This document shows, in pieces, positions 40,001-46,549 of a stretch of 64,000 nt of DNA. A program made the translations under genes and the position numbers. Location of the stretch: the NCBI RefSeq assembly GCF_034350045.1, contig NZ_CP133781.1, positions 751,001-815,000 on the forward strand. The letters run 5' to 3'. The notes under the pieces are model-generated. The model worked only from the letters and a program-made list of their open reading frames with translations. It had not been told where the DNA came from and made no database searches. This DNA comes from Pseudomonas sp. CCI4.2 (lineage in GTDB: Bacteria > Pseudomonadota > Gammaproteobacteria > Pseudomonadales > Pseudomonadaceae). The first letter of the stretch is position 1. Every line of letters starts with the position of its first letter.

Positions 40001-40070
40001 GCAGCCATACGATGATCTGTGGGATCTGGTTCAAGCACTTGAGGACCTGAATTTGATCCGCGTCGGCTGA
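34026..40070 (+). CDS. Giant toxin-like protein with tandem Tiki/ChaN/PMT-C2-like domains
   Basis: The 2014-residue protein has no signal peptide. The N-terminus (about 20-150, IDFFWSAP..., RRELFIAGIGQAMRDEVALKIADG) resembles the DUF6543 'dermonecrotic toxin' region of large Pseudomonas toxins. A hydrophobic helical hairpin lies at about 958-1030. Residues about 1242-1512 and 1623-1882 are two copies of one domain. Copy 2 has GEAHGS (1712) and GNTH (1852), the paired GX2H motifs of the Tiki superfamily, which includes the C2 domain of Pasteurella toxin. Copy 1 has SEAPRS (1336) and DQKM (1484) instead, so it is probably inactive. Both share Y(I/M)EHL(F/Q)TDLH. It lies against the LPS operon on the opposite strand. 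Domain names are from motif recognition only. Delivery and target are unknown. Confidence 0.85.
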   Translation: MQTLLNNTSVLLSRLTALSTTLTNELAHLPEPEGLTLQEIHNRIDFFWSAPSAQNTPRRELFIAGIGQAMRDEVALKIADGSLHSIYNECLPLSATDSGAYLAPELYSLQLKLNDQNTVELAGALVIIAHQGPTLLALPGYGVEGFSSRALLLESLTHWVNNSALRSLLLNNVEQRFQALLLEIETDPDLFLEPFDTLDWQLTPIADTPFEHVFDRQLDKQRADISHAFEGGAHLLNQSIRMTGLFGPAAMLALRDISSNSSKQRKALPDWFTLASREELLHYGESLKQYEQARAALSSLLGGASSPEQFATERLRARIENDLGHDLNPQHLMISTWRTLPLSNEPYKVTRSLTQLALYGLHPGDMDAGSAFLTWSTVTLQGQPLGSAYPGLTNGYIGELIQTLDLRSAFAPVQREAYGSPNVQRVMRDVTRQQVTAMAYAAKLQGHILPRDFNLIEAFNQAAGEATGGAIGVQQVKLNNHDVLSNLLLFRQEDAQGQLERLVMFMAENPRGRQFQGFDNENQLRQELTSWSAFPDMSEYLLKQVPATQRIALEKQLSGLKQKPQPPADFITFTQAQAYDEGLRALVNKRIGVMLAEQEQHTPHWYLNASASQRQELVALEDAINAAHVHYEAKAHAQIQTFDDYVHRRATQKINELLGTAEGEVDPDEIMIISSRETLNYTQMLRNGYDDSVNPITTNALTDARFKGPDGIDLTPLTAEKVARSVHGAWLSDQYVAHIKSTLLNAHGTGYTYRRRTSLLITQLQMKAAALRSHLKNEINAHQYQWLKASIEQMHVSEPDTRRRHPLYPLQFKLNNPLIATDVPELGNLLDFLPLPGARTETALGCHVLTPDHTGNARDALLYTPNAPDGLDFRLLGSFVDTLKHHGMSDYYKDRCRISANRKLAFFLADMKAGGNSQPPILPDSPLTDLYDQHFNQIIQRKVHDVEDTISGRNDLLRKLIWTSVELIATAVTLPFPPASFAVGALLAMRDSLQALEAFSDGDREAASGYLLSSLFNGLGAAGDLHSGLKGFGHVLRNVAGNGGKKQVLNAAKHLQRMSPPVEQLRPMQVHGEQFWAGSPTPNAHAPLFRMNVRHPDELIPTGQFAEKNSAGVWQPLRRETDPAIPQGTLNQAYAVSVSLRETTPIASGHAKGVTLVQGQHYIELQGLTFRVQFDARMRCWHIIDGNNPFAFFGKQPVYFDSNDQWQLVDLNLRGGGRPNFHPLEEEAANPPSAASELNSYELPPNMRPYTHGIIDPSAAQLGLSGLGIEQWMEQIYADLRKAYSGFREALYRDASAFFEQVRLPVRPDLPLFDVAARPETLLNGIFGKTNGLVISEAPRSVVSKQWLIDNMPLLVEQKVEVLYIEHLFTDLHPRKLAKYKKLGSKTKSGSHEIKYHLKQLDGGALDNQSKEYDYYHLIKAAHKHGIEVKPFNSAVSYPSNNNPVAIAADDPAAAQKMSNFFGSNVIAADTTALPQRRWIALLDQKMANTWRQVPGIAELNGAISVRFEGLPAGSASRVSRDAAGSIAGDPFAKADFTLQMADFRIATLTVTPPTAPTKHLDDALYRLFEGNAHSAADSVTFAGSHGFQLDETGLWQRVDPDAWPAEHSLTAIQQSLLDANYDLPIDLRPTMHELANFRDGGLHDDYAFNDEHLTQVRDAFFDLRRQLQQDAQQVIAVALPPRPTLPNVEPGTTIPDFIDTLYGHTSGAVVGEAHGSIASKQFIIDNLPHLSRKQVKTLYMEHLQTDLHQADLDRFADTGQMSKTLLHDLKKLDRDYATDPNKVYTFENLVIRAREQGLEVRAIDCSASYHLEGLKNKAPTTRQQMMNFFASRTIRKHQEVMGSHNWIALVGNTHANTFQKIVPGVAELEGAIGIRVIDVGPSSVRGPFRDPGEHLVENHARESIYLQSDYRLEMQTLDYVTESAVVDRTPLVLSTETELTEPGMFLIDESIPDHSVIVHRSKDTGLERIVISRDEQGLLYVEHPAWESIHRQPYDDLWDLVQALEDLNLIRVG

Positions 40071-40085
40071 TTGACCTGGAAATAT

Positions 40086-40115
40086 CTGTAGGAGCCAACT
40101 GGTTGGCTCCTACAG
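40086..40115. terminator. Perfect REP palindrome between convergent genes, possible terminator
   Basis: CTGTAGGAGCCAAC, two bases, then its exact complement: a 14-bp perfect stem. It lies 15 bp after the toxin stop and 20 bp before the end of the kinase gene. There is no U-run, so termination is only possible. Confidence 0.6.
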
Positions 40116-40134
40116 ATGGCCGCACAAGAGCATC

Positions 40135-41571
40135 TCAACCCCGAGGCAAGCGCTGCTCCAGCAATTGGTGCAGCGCGCTTTCGACTGGCCAGTTGCGCAT
40201 GAACCGTGCTCGGTCCCGCGCAAACGCGCAGGCGAACGATGAAGCCGAGGTGTGCTGGCACATGGCGTCGAGGTCGATCAGTGCCCAGCGGTCTTGATGC
40301 CAGAACACGTTATGTCCTTTTAGATCACCGTGGCTGATGCGTTCGTCAATCAGACGAGCAAACAAGTGATCAAGCGCCAGCAACTCCGCTTCCGGCGCAA
40401 TGCCCGAGACCACATGCGACGCAAACCGCTCGATGATGTCCGGCCCCGGCAAATACTCAGTCACCAGATACGCCTTGCGCCGCAGCCAGAAGAATCGCAG
40501 CTCCAGCAACGCCAGCGGCTTAGGCGTCGCTATCCCTAGAAACGCCAGTCGATTACCTTCACGCCAGGAGTGCCAGGCGCGGCTTGGGCGCCAGAAGCGC
40601 TTGAGCCAATGGGCGAAATTTTTGATGTTGTAGCGCTTGATCACCAGTGGACGGCCCGCCACCTCGACACGGCCCACACTGGCCGCGCCCCCGGTCTTGT
40701 ATAAATGACCGCGATCAAGCAACGCATCGGCGTCAGTCAACACCGGCGACATCGCCGTCACTTCTTCGCGACGAATCGCGCGCAGACTGAAAGGGCCGTC
40801 GTTGACGCTGAACAGGCTGCAATCGCGCCCAACTTTGCTGAGGAAGTCTTTCAGACGCCAGCCGCGAGTTTTGTTGATCTGTTTTTTCAGGGCTTCCATC
40901 GGCAGGGCGTGTTCGGCGTTACTCAACAGGTAATGCACCAACAGCTCTTCAGTGAACGGCTCCAAAGTCTTCGGCAACTGAGCAAAAAAAACGCCGAGGT
41001 TTTGCAGCACCTGTTGCCGCGACAACGGCTTACCCGCCTGTTCAGCGCGAATGCCCGCGCCGTCGATCAAATACAACTGACCGTCGTGGCGCAGCAGGTT
41101 GTCGAGGTGCAGGTCTTCTTGCCACAGACCTTTGCTGTGCAGCGTCGCGATTGCCGACAGTGCTTCGCCCAATACCGTTTGCTGCTCGTGCGCCAGTGCC
41201 GGCAATGCTTCGACGTCTGCCCAGGCATCGCCAAGGCTTTGCGCGTTCTCCAGAAACTCGAACAGCAGCCAGCCACCCTCGCCTTCTTTGAGGCCTTCGA
41301 CCAGCAACAAAGGAGTGTTCATGCCTTGTTCGGACAGCAGATGAACGCCGTCGCGCTCACGCTGAAAGTGCCGAGCCGCCTTGGGCCCAACCAACAATTT
41401 CGCCAACACCGCACGCCCGCGCCAGATGCCAGCACCGACATAGCGTTGCCCCGGCAGCACGCGCAACAAGGTCAACAATTGCAATTCAGCCGGGCCGGCA
41501 GCGTCGGCCAGCGCCAGGTTAATAGGCAGCGTCGGCGTCCGCCCGGCGGATTTCAGTTCTGACAACTGCAT
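40135..41571 (-). CDS. LPS core kinase-like protein with two kinase domains
   Basis: The 478 residues contain two WaaP/InaA-type kinase modules in a row. In module 1, QEDLHLDN (residues 151-158) is the catalytic loop and YLIDGAG (167-173) the metal strand. In module 2, LVIKRY (309-314) may bind ATP, SHGDLKGHN (413-421) is the catalytic loop and ALIDLDA (430-436) the metal strand. Both modules keep the key Asp and Asn residues. It matches PA5006. Its start overlaps the previous gene's stop by one base. Substrates are probably core heptoses, but this is not shown. Confidence 0.85.
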   Translation of the reverse strand: MQLSELKSAGRTPTLPINLALADAAGPAELQLLTLLRVLPGQRYVGAGIWRGRAVLAKLLVGPKAARHFQRERDGVHLLSEQGMNTPLLLVEGLKEGEGGWLLFEFLENAQSLGDAWADVEALPALAHEQQTVLGEALSAIATLHSKGLWQEDLHLDNLLRHDGQLYLIDGAGIRAEQAGKPLSRQQVLQNLGVFFAQLPKTLEPFTEELLVHYLLSNAEHALPMEALKKQINKTRGWRLKDFLSKVGRDCSLFSVNDGPFSLRAIRREEVTAMSPVLTDADALLDRGHLYKTGGAASVGRVEVAGRPLVIKRYNIKNFAHWLKRFWRPSRAWHSWREGNRLAFLGIATPKPLALLELRFFWLRRKAYLVTEYLPGPDIIERFASHVVSGIAPEAELLALDHLFARLIDERISHGDLKGHNVFWHQDRWALIDLDAMCQHTSASSFACAFARDRARFMRNWPVESALHQLLEQRLPRG

Positions 41572-42323
41572 CAGAGTGCCTCTTTATAGCTGCTGCGCTT
41601 CGCCAGACGCTGCCACCAGAGACCGACTAACTCACTGTCGGTAGCCGCTTGCAGGTACGTCGCTAGCAGTTCGCGCACTTCAACTTCGGTCCAGAACGGC
41701 GCCCGACGCAGCAATGGCTCCAGGTCTTTGATCCGGTCACGCCAGCCAAAAAACGCCGGGCGGGTTTTCTCCAGATCGATCAGTTGCGCCAGATACGCAT
41801 TGGCACGCGAGCGCAGGAAAATATGCTTGGGATAGAAACAACCATGAACTTGATTGGCCGCGTGCAGCGTACGCGCCAGCTGACCACACGCCTGCAAAAT
41901 CGCCAAACGCTGATGGGCGCTCAAGGTTGGCCACTGCTGTAACAGCGAGTCCAAGTCAGTCCAGCTGTCCAATGCCCGGGTCATCAGAATGGCCCGGCGT
42001 TCGTCTTCAATCAGGCGTTCGCCAAAGAACACTGCCTGCAGGGACGGGATGCCTAACGATTGATAACGAGTAATGTTGCGAAACTCGCGGGAGAACGACG
42101 GCTCGCCGAACGGCCGATGCAAGGTTCGCGTCAGGTAATTATTTTGGCGCTTGAGGTAGAAACCCGCCCCTTCGAGCTCCAGACGAAACACGCTGCTCCA
42201 CCCGCCGCGCCCGATATTGGGCTCATCCACCGCGTCCAGTTGCACGTCCCACAGCGAATTGAAATCAGCCAGGCCATGTCGCTCAAGCAGCCCGCGCTCG
42301 GTTGCTGCGATGAAGTCACTCAT
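41571..42323 (-). CDS. InaA/WaaP-family LPS core kinase
   Basis: This 250-residue kinase begins MSDFIAATERGLLERHGLAD. It has GRGGWSSVFRL (glycine-rich loop), FYLKRQNNYLTR (ATP lysine) and a catalytic segment VHGCFYPKHIFL with QLIDLEKTRP. The HGCFYPKH loop is the WapQ/InaA variant of HRD...N. I use the ATG at 42323 with GGGAACGGCA upstream. It corresponds to PA5007 in position. It probably phosphorylates inner-core heptose. Confidence 0.87.
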   Translation of the reverse strand: MSDFIAATERGLLERHGLADFNSLWDVQLDAVDEPNIGRGGWSSVFRLELEGAGFYLKRQNNYLTRTLHRPFGEPSFSREFRNITRYQSLGIPSLQAVFFGERLIEDERRAILMTRALDSWTDLDSLLQQWPTLSAHQRLAILQACGQLARTLHAANQVHGCFYPKHIFLRSRANAYLAQLIDLEKTRPAFFGWRDRIKDLEPLLRRAPFWTEVEVRELLATYLQAATDSELVGLWWQRLAKRSSYKEAL

Positions 42324-42386
42324 TGCCGTTCCCACGAATTAGCCGAGATGCCATGGTTGTCGAAACTGTCCGTTTGCCAGCCACCA
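42324..42386 (-). other. Possible scar of a lost core kinase gene (wapP position)
   Basis: In P. aeruginosa another kinase gene (PA5008, wapP) follows waaP. Here only 63 bp lie between the waaP stop and the next kinase. An ATG overlapping the waaP stop (TGATGGTGGCTGGC) opens a 23-codon frame, MVAGKRTVSTTMASRLIRGN..., that ends at the next start. This looks like a junction left by deletion. Confidence 0.35.
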
Positions 42387-43193
42387 TCACAGCGCATCCC
42401 CGTAGCGTTGCTTGCGCTCATACAGTTTGCTGGCTTTAGTTTCCAGCCACGCGAGCAGTGCCGACTCTTGTGCGACCACTTGGCGCAACGGAAGTTGGAA
42501 GTATCCACACATGAAGCGCAATTTATCGCGTTGAGTCAGGCCGATGTCCAGCGCCGAGAAAAACAGCGCCGCCAAGTCTTTGTTGCGCCAGCGCAAGGTG
42601 ATTGTCTTGCGGGTCTGAGCACGGTGCAGGTCGATCAGCGACAGCTTGAAGTCCTCGGCGGTCACCGGTTTGTCGGTGTGCAACAGAAAGTGGCAGATGT
42701 AGCAGTCACGGTGATTGACCCCGGCGCGGTGCATCGTGCCGGTCATGCGCGCGACTTCAGCGATCAACGCGCGCTTGAGGCGCGGTGCCGGTGGTTCCTG
42801 GCGCCAGTGAATACTGAAGTCTTCCAGGCTAACGGTGGGCGCCAGTTCTTCGGTGACGATAAACGAATGCTGGGCGGCCGGATTATTCCCGCGCTCGCCG
42901 TAGGCCACGGCGGTCATGGTCGGTACGCCGACCTCGTGCAGGCGGTTGATCGCCCGCCACTCCTGACCAGCGCCGAGTACCGGCAGCTTGGCAGTCACCA
43001 GATTCTTGGCCACCTCGCCCCAACCAATACCCCGGTGAATCTTGACGAAGTAACCGCGCCCTTCCACTTCAGTGCGCAAGGTGCGCCGCCCTTCGAGTTC
43101 ACGATAAACCTGACCGTCCAACGCCTCGACTTCGGTGAACGCATCACGTCCATTCCAGAGGTTTTTGAATGGTTCAGCGAGAATCAGTTTCAT
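42387..43193 (-). CDS. waaP: Lipopolysaccharide heptose kinase WaaP
   Basis: WaaP phosphorylates heptose I of the inner core, a modification essential for outer-membrane integrity in P. aeruginosa. The 268 residues show YFVKIHRGIGWGE (ATP site), the catalytic NHRDCYICHF with Asp163, and LSLIDLHRAQ. The start overlaps the waaG stop by four bases. It corresponds to PA5009. Confidence 0.96.
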   Translation of the reverse strand: MKLILAEPFKNLWNGRDAFTEVEALDGQVYRELEGRRTLRTEVEGRGYFVKIHRGIGWGEVAKNLVTAKLPVLGAGQEWRAINRLHEVGVPTMTAVAYGERGNNPAAQHSFIVTEELAPTVSLEDFSIHWRQEPPAPRLKRALIAEVARMTGTMHRAGVNHRDCYICHFLLHTDKPVTAEDFKLSLIDLHRAQTRKTITLRWRNKDLAALFFSALDIGLTQRDKLRFMCGYFQLPLRQVVAQESALLAWLETKASKLYERKQRYGDAL

Positions 43194-44314
43194 CGGTGGT
43201 GCTCCGCCAGAATCACATCGGCCGCGTGCTGCGGCATGCTGTAAAGGTCCGCTGTATCGGCAAAGACCAAACCGTGTCGGCTCCAGGCTACCCGTGCCGA
43301 ATCATCAGCCAGCATGGTAGCGAGGTATTGATTGAGTTGCGCCTGTTCGAACGGATAGGTCAACACTCTCCCGCAGTCGGCTTCGGCAATGTAATGCGCA
43401 TAACCACAGACAGCGCTGACCAGTACTGGCAGGCCCGCGACCAAGGCTTCAAGCAAGACTGTGCCGGTGTTTTCGTTGTACGCCGGGTGAATCAGCAGAT
43501 CGGCACCCATCAAGAAGCGCGGTATGTCACTGCGCCCCTTGAGGAACTGCACCTGTTCGCTGACTCCCAACGTGGCACTTTGCACCTGGAATACTTTGGG
43601 ATCGTCTTGGCCGATTACAAACAGTCGCGTGCGTTTTTTCAGCTCAGATGGCAAGGCGGCCAGCGCCTTGAGGCTACGGTCCACGCCCTTGGTCTTGAAC
43701 CCGGAGCCAATTTGCACCACCAACAAGTCATCATCGGCCAGACCAAACTCCTGACGGAATTCGGCGCGAATTTGCGGCGCTTCAATGGGTGCTCGGCGGT
43801 CTAGGCCAATCCCCGGCGGCAGCAGATGGAAGCGCTCGGCAGGGGTGTCATAGTGCTTGACGAACAGCGGTTGCTGCACTTCTGAAATCATCAATATTTC
43901 AGTTTTCGCATCTTTGGTGAACACCGCACGCTCGTAAGCGGCGAAGTGGCGATAGCGACCCCAGCGGCGATACAGCGAATTACGCAGATTTTGCGCTTTG
44001 TCTTCGAAACAGCCATCGGCGGCGTAGTACACATCCAGCCCCGGCATTTTATTGAAGCCGATCAGACGGTCCACTGGACGCTTGAGCAGATCCGCCTCGA
44101 CCCAGGCGCTAAGCCTTTCGTAGCGTGTGTGGTTGAACAGCGCCTTGACCGGCACCATCACCACCTCAAAACCCGGTGGCACCTCGCCTTCCCACGTCAA
44201 GGTATACACGCGAATCTGATGGCCACGCTGCTGGCACTCCAGGGCAATGCGCATGAAGTCGCGTTGCAGGCCGCCAAACGGGAAATATTTATAAAGTACA
44301 AAAGCCAACTGCAT
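43190..44314 (-). CDS. waaG: LPS core glycosyltransferase WaaG
   Basis: This 374-residue GT4 enzyme adds the first outer-core hexose (galactosamine in P. aeruginosa) to heptose II. Landmarks are MQLAFVLYKYFPFGGLQRDF, VVQIGSGFKTKGVDRSLKAL and HPAYNENTGTVLLEALVAGLP (EX7E). I use the ATG at 44314, which overlaps the waaC stop (TGATG). An upstream extension of 28 codons lies inside waaC. It corresponds to PA5010. Confidence 0.95.
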   Translation of the reverse strand: MQLAFVLYKYFPFGGLQRDFMRIALECQQRGHQIRVYTLTWEGEVPPGFEVVMVPVKALFNHTRYERLSAWVEADLLKRPVDRLIGFNKMPGLDVYYAADGCFEDKAQNLRNSLYRRWGRYRHFAAYERAVFTKDAKTEILMISEVQQPLFVKHYDTPAERFHLLPPGIGLDRRAPIEAPQIRAEFRQEFGLADDDLLVVQIGSGFKTKGVDRSLKALAALPSELKKRTRLFVIGQDDPKVFQVQSATLGVSEQVQFLKGRSDIPRFLMGADLLIHPAYNENTGTVLLEALVAGLPVLVSAVCGYAHYIAEADCGRVLTYPFEQAQLNQYLATMLADDSARVAWSRHGLVFADTADLYSMPQHAADVILAEHHR

Positions 44315-45375
44315 CAACTGAGTTCCTTTGCCAGCAACAGCGAGCCCAATTGGCTGGCTACTCGCTCGGGATTCAAACGAGTGAAGCACAACGGCCACTC
44401 GCTATTTAGATCGAAACGACGCTGTTCTTCAGCGGTCGGGCGATAGGTGCATTTCTTTTGCAGGCAGGGCGCGCAAGGGAAGTCACTGGCCATGTGGACC
44501 TGGGATCGACCATAAGCACCGGTCAACACCGGGTCAGTTGGACCGAACAGCGACAGGGTCGGCACATCCAGCGCCGCCGCCAAATGCCCGAGGCCGGTGT
44601 CCACCGCGACACAAGCCTGAGCACCGACCAACACCCGCGCGACACCCGCTAAATTGAGTTTGGGCAGCACCACAACGTTATCGAGCCCGTGGGCAATGCG
44701 CTCGGCACGCGCCAACTCGGCAGGATTACCCCACGGCAGTCGCACGTGCAGGCCGCGCCCGATCATGAGCTGCGCCAACTGCCGCCAGTAAAGTTCCGGC
44801 CAATGCTTGGTGGCCCAGGTGGTGCCATGCAAGAACAGCACGAACGGCTCATCCACGGGTGCGTCTATCAAGCGCGAGCGGTCAAGGCCGTAATCACCGA
44901 TATCGTCCGGCACTTCATAGCCCAATGCCTGCGCAAACAACAACCGCGAGCGCTGCACCGCATGCTGCTCTGGACTGACGGGAAAATGCCGATCATAGAA
45001 TCGGCTCGCCAAGGGTTCGCGGGCCGACAGCCGATCAAGGCCAACCACCGGCGCGTTCACGTAACGGGTAAGCCACGCACTTTTCACCAACCCTTGGGCG
45101 TCAATTACCAAGTCGTAGTCGGTTTCGCTCAAGCGTTTCTTCAAGCCGCGCCATTCGCCGTTCTTGAAGGTTTGCCAGAGATTCTTGCGCCAGCGACGAA
45201 TTGCCACCGGAATGACCTCGGCCACCGCAGGGTGCCAGGAGGGAATCTCGGCGAAGCTTTCTTCGACGACCCAATCGAACTGTATGCCTGGCAGCGCACG
45301 AGCAGCATCGGTCAGCGCTGGCAGCGCGTGAATCACATCCCCCATGGAGGAGGTCTTAATCAACAGTACCCGCAA
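44314..45375 (-). CDS. waaC: ADP-heptose:LPS heptosyltransferase I
   Basis: WaaC adds the first heptose to Kdo. The 353-residue GT9 enzyme starts (M)RVLLIKTSSMGDVIHALPAL and has DLVIDAQGLVKSAW, LHGTTWATKHWP and VDTGLGHLAAALDVPT. The start is a TTG. I prefer 45375, which gives the family N-terminus, over the TTG at 45384. No ATG is available. It corresponds to PA5011. Confidence 0.95.
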   Translation of the reverse strand: MRVLLIKTSSMGDVIHALPALTDAARALPGIQFDWVVEESFAEIPSWHPAVAEVIPVAIRRWRKNLWQTFKNGEWRGLKKRLSETDYDLVIDAQGLVKSAWLTRYVNAPVVGLDRLSAREPLASRFYDRHFPVSPEQHAVQRSRLLFAQALGYEVPDDIGDYGLDRSRLIDAPVDEPFVLFLHGTTWATKHWPELYWRQLAQLMIGRGLHVRLPWGNPAELARAERIAHGLDNVVVLPKLNLAGVARVLVGAQACVAVDTGLGHLAAALDVPTLSLFGPTDPVLTGAYGRSQVHMASDFPCAPCLQKKCTYRPTAEEQRRFDLNSEWPLCFTRLNPERVASQLGSLLLAKELS

Positions 45376-45386
45376 ACTACACAAAA

Positions 45387-46421
45387 TCAGGAAACCTCGA
45401 CCGGGGTGCCGCCTAAGCGACCCAGCGCCTCGACCACAGGTTTGGGTTCAAGCAGACGCAAGCAATTGTAATGACCAAAACGGCAGGTACGTTCGAAACA
45501 CGGGCTGCACTCAATGCCCAACTGGACGATTTCGACGTGTTCAGCCAACGGCGGCGTAAAGGCCGGCGAAGTGGAGCCGTAAACCGCCACCAATGGCCGG
45601 TTGAGCGCCGCAGCAACGTGCATAAGCCCGGAATCGTTGGACACCACCGCGTCCGCGCAAGACATCAGATCAATCGCTTCGGCCAACGAGGTTTCGCCGC
45701 TGAGGTTGACTGACTCTTCACGCAAACCGGGGATCAACCGTTCACGAATGCTTTCGCCGACCGGATGATCCTTCTTTGAGCCAAACAGCCAGACTTGCCA
45801 GCCCTCACGGACCTTGGCTTCGGCGACTTTGGCGTAATGCTCAGCCGACCAGCGCTTGGATTCGCCAAACTCGGCACCGGGGCACAACGCCAACACCGGA
45901 CGATCAAGACTCAAACCGAACTTCTGCAGCGTGGCGTCGCGGGTAGCGGCATCGATTTGCAGGCTTGGGCGAGGATAAGGTCGGGGGATCTCAGCGCCAG
46001 CCTCATAGGCCAAGGCCATGAAGCGTTCGATCATCAGCGGGTAACGTTGCTTGTCCAAGGTGCGCACGTCGTTGAGCAAGCCGTAGCGAAACTCGCCACG
46101 CCACCCCGTACGCTTGGGGATGCCCGCAAAAAACGGAACCAGCGCTGATTTCAGGGAATTGGGCAGTAGAATTGCCTGGTCGTACTGCCCCTTCAATGAC
46201 TTGCCGATTCGTCGGCGAGTGGCTAATTCAAGTACACCGTGGCCGAGCGGAAAGCTCAAAGCCTTGCGCACTTCAGGCATGCGCTCAAGGATCGGCCGAC
46301 TCCACTCGGGCGCTAGCACATCGATTTCACACTGAGGGTGACGCTGCTTCAGGCACTGAAACAGTGTTTGCGCCATCACCATGTCGCCGACCCAGCTTGG
46401 CCCTACGATCAGAATTCTCAT
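45387..46421 (-). CDS. waaF: ADP-heptose:LPS heptosyltransferase II
   Basis: WaaF adds the second core heptose. The 344-residue GT9 enzyme shows MRILIVGPSWVGDMVMAQTL, LALCPGAEFGESKRW and VVSNDSGLMHVAAALNRPLVA. GGATTAAGC precedes the ATG at 46421. It heads the waaF-waaC-waaG-waaP run. In P. aeruginosa ilvE lies directly upstream, but here glnE does. Confidence 0.96.
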   Translation of the reverse strand: MRILIVGPSWVGDMVMAQTLFQCLKQRHPQCEIDVLAPEWSRPILERMPEVRKALSFPLGHGVLELATRRRIGKSLKGQYDQAILLPNSLKSALVPFFAGIPKRTGWRGEFRYGLLNDVRTLDKQRYPLMIERFMALAYEAGAEIPRPYPRPSLQIDAATRDATLQKFGLSLDRPVLALCPGAEFGESKRWSAEHYAKVAEAKVREGWQVWLFGSKKDHPVGESIRERLIPGLREESVNLSGETSLAEAIDLMSCADAVVSNDSGLMHVAAALNRPLVAVYGSTSPAFTPPLAEHVEIVQLGIECSPCFERTCRFGHYNCLRLLEPKPVVEALGRLGGTPVEVS

Positions 46422-46451
46422 GCTTAATCCAAAAACCACCAGAAACGATCA

Positions 46452-46500
46452 GGGAGGCTTTTCAGGTTGCGGAGCACTTCCACACAACCTGACGCCTCCC
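46452..46500. repeat. Two-part hairpin in the waaF leader
   Basis: GGGAGGC/GCCTCCC encloses CAGGTTG/CAACCTG with a 15-base loop. It lies between the glnE stop and the waaF start. No U-run follows on the minus strand, so it may be an attenuator or an mRNA-stability element rather than a standard terminator. Confidence 0.5.
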
Positions 46501-46549
46501 CGTCATAGCTATAAAGACACATTTCCCTTGGCTCGCCGGGCAAGACTGA

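Noticed and set aside
42060..43244. 394-codon plus-strand frame across waaP and a kinase gene
   Set aside because: It spans two recognised genes on the other strand and resembles no protein. It is a shadow of biased codon use.
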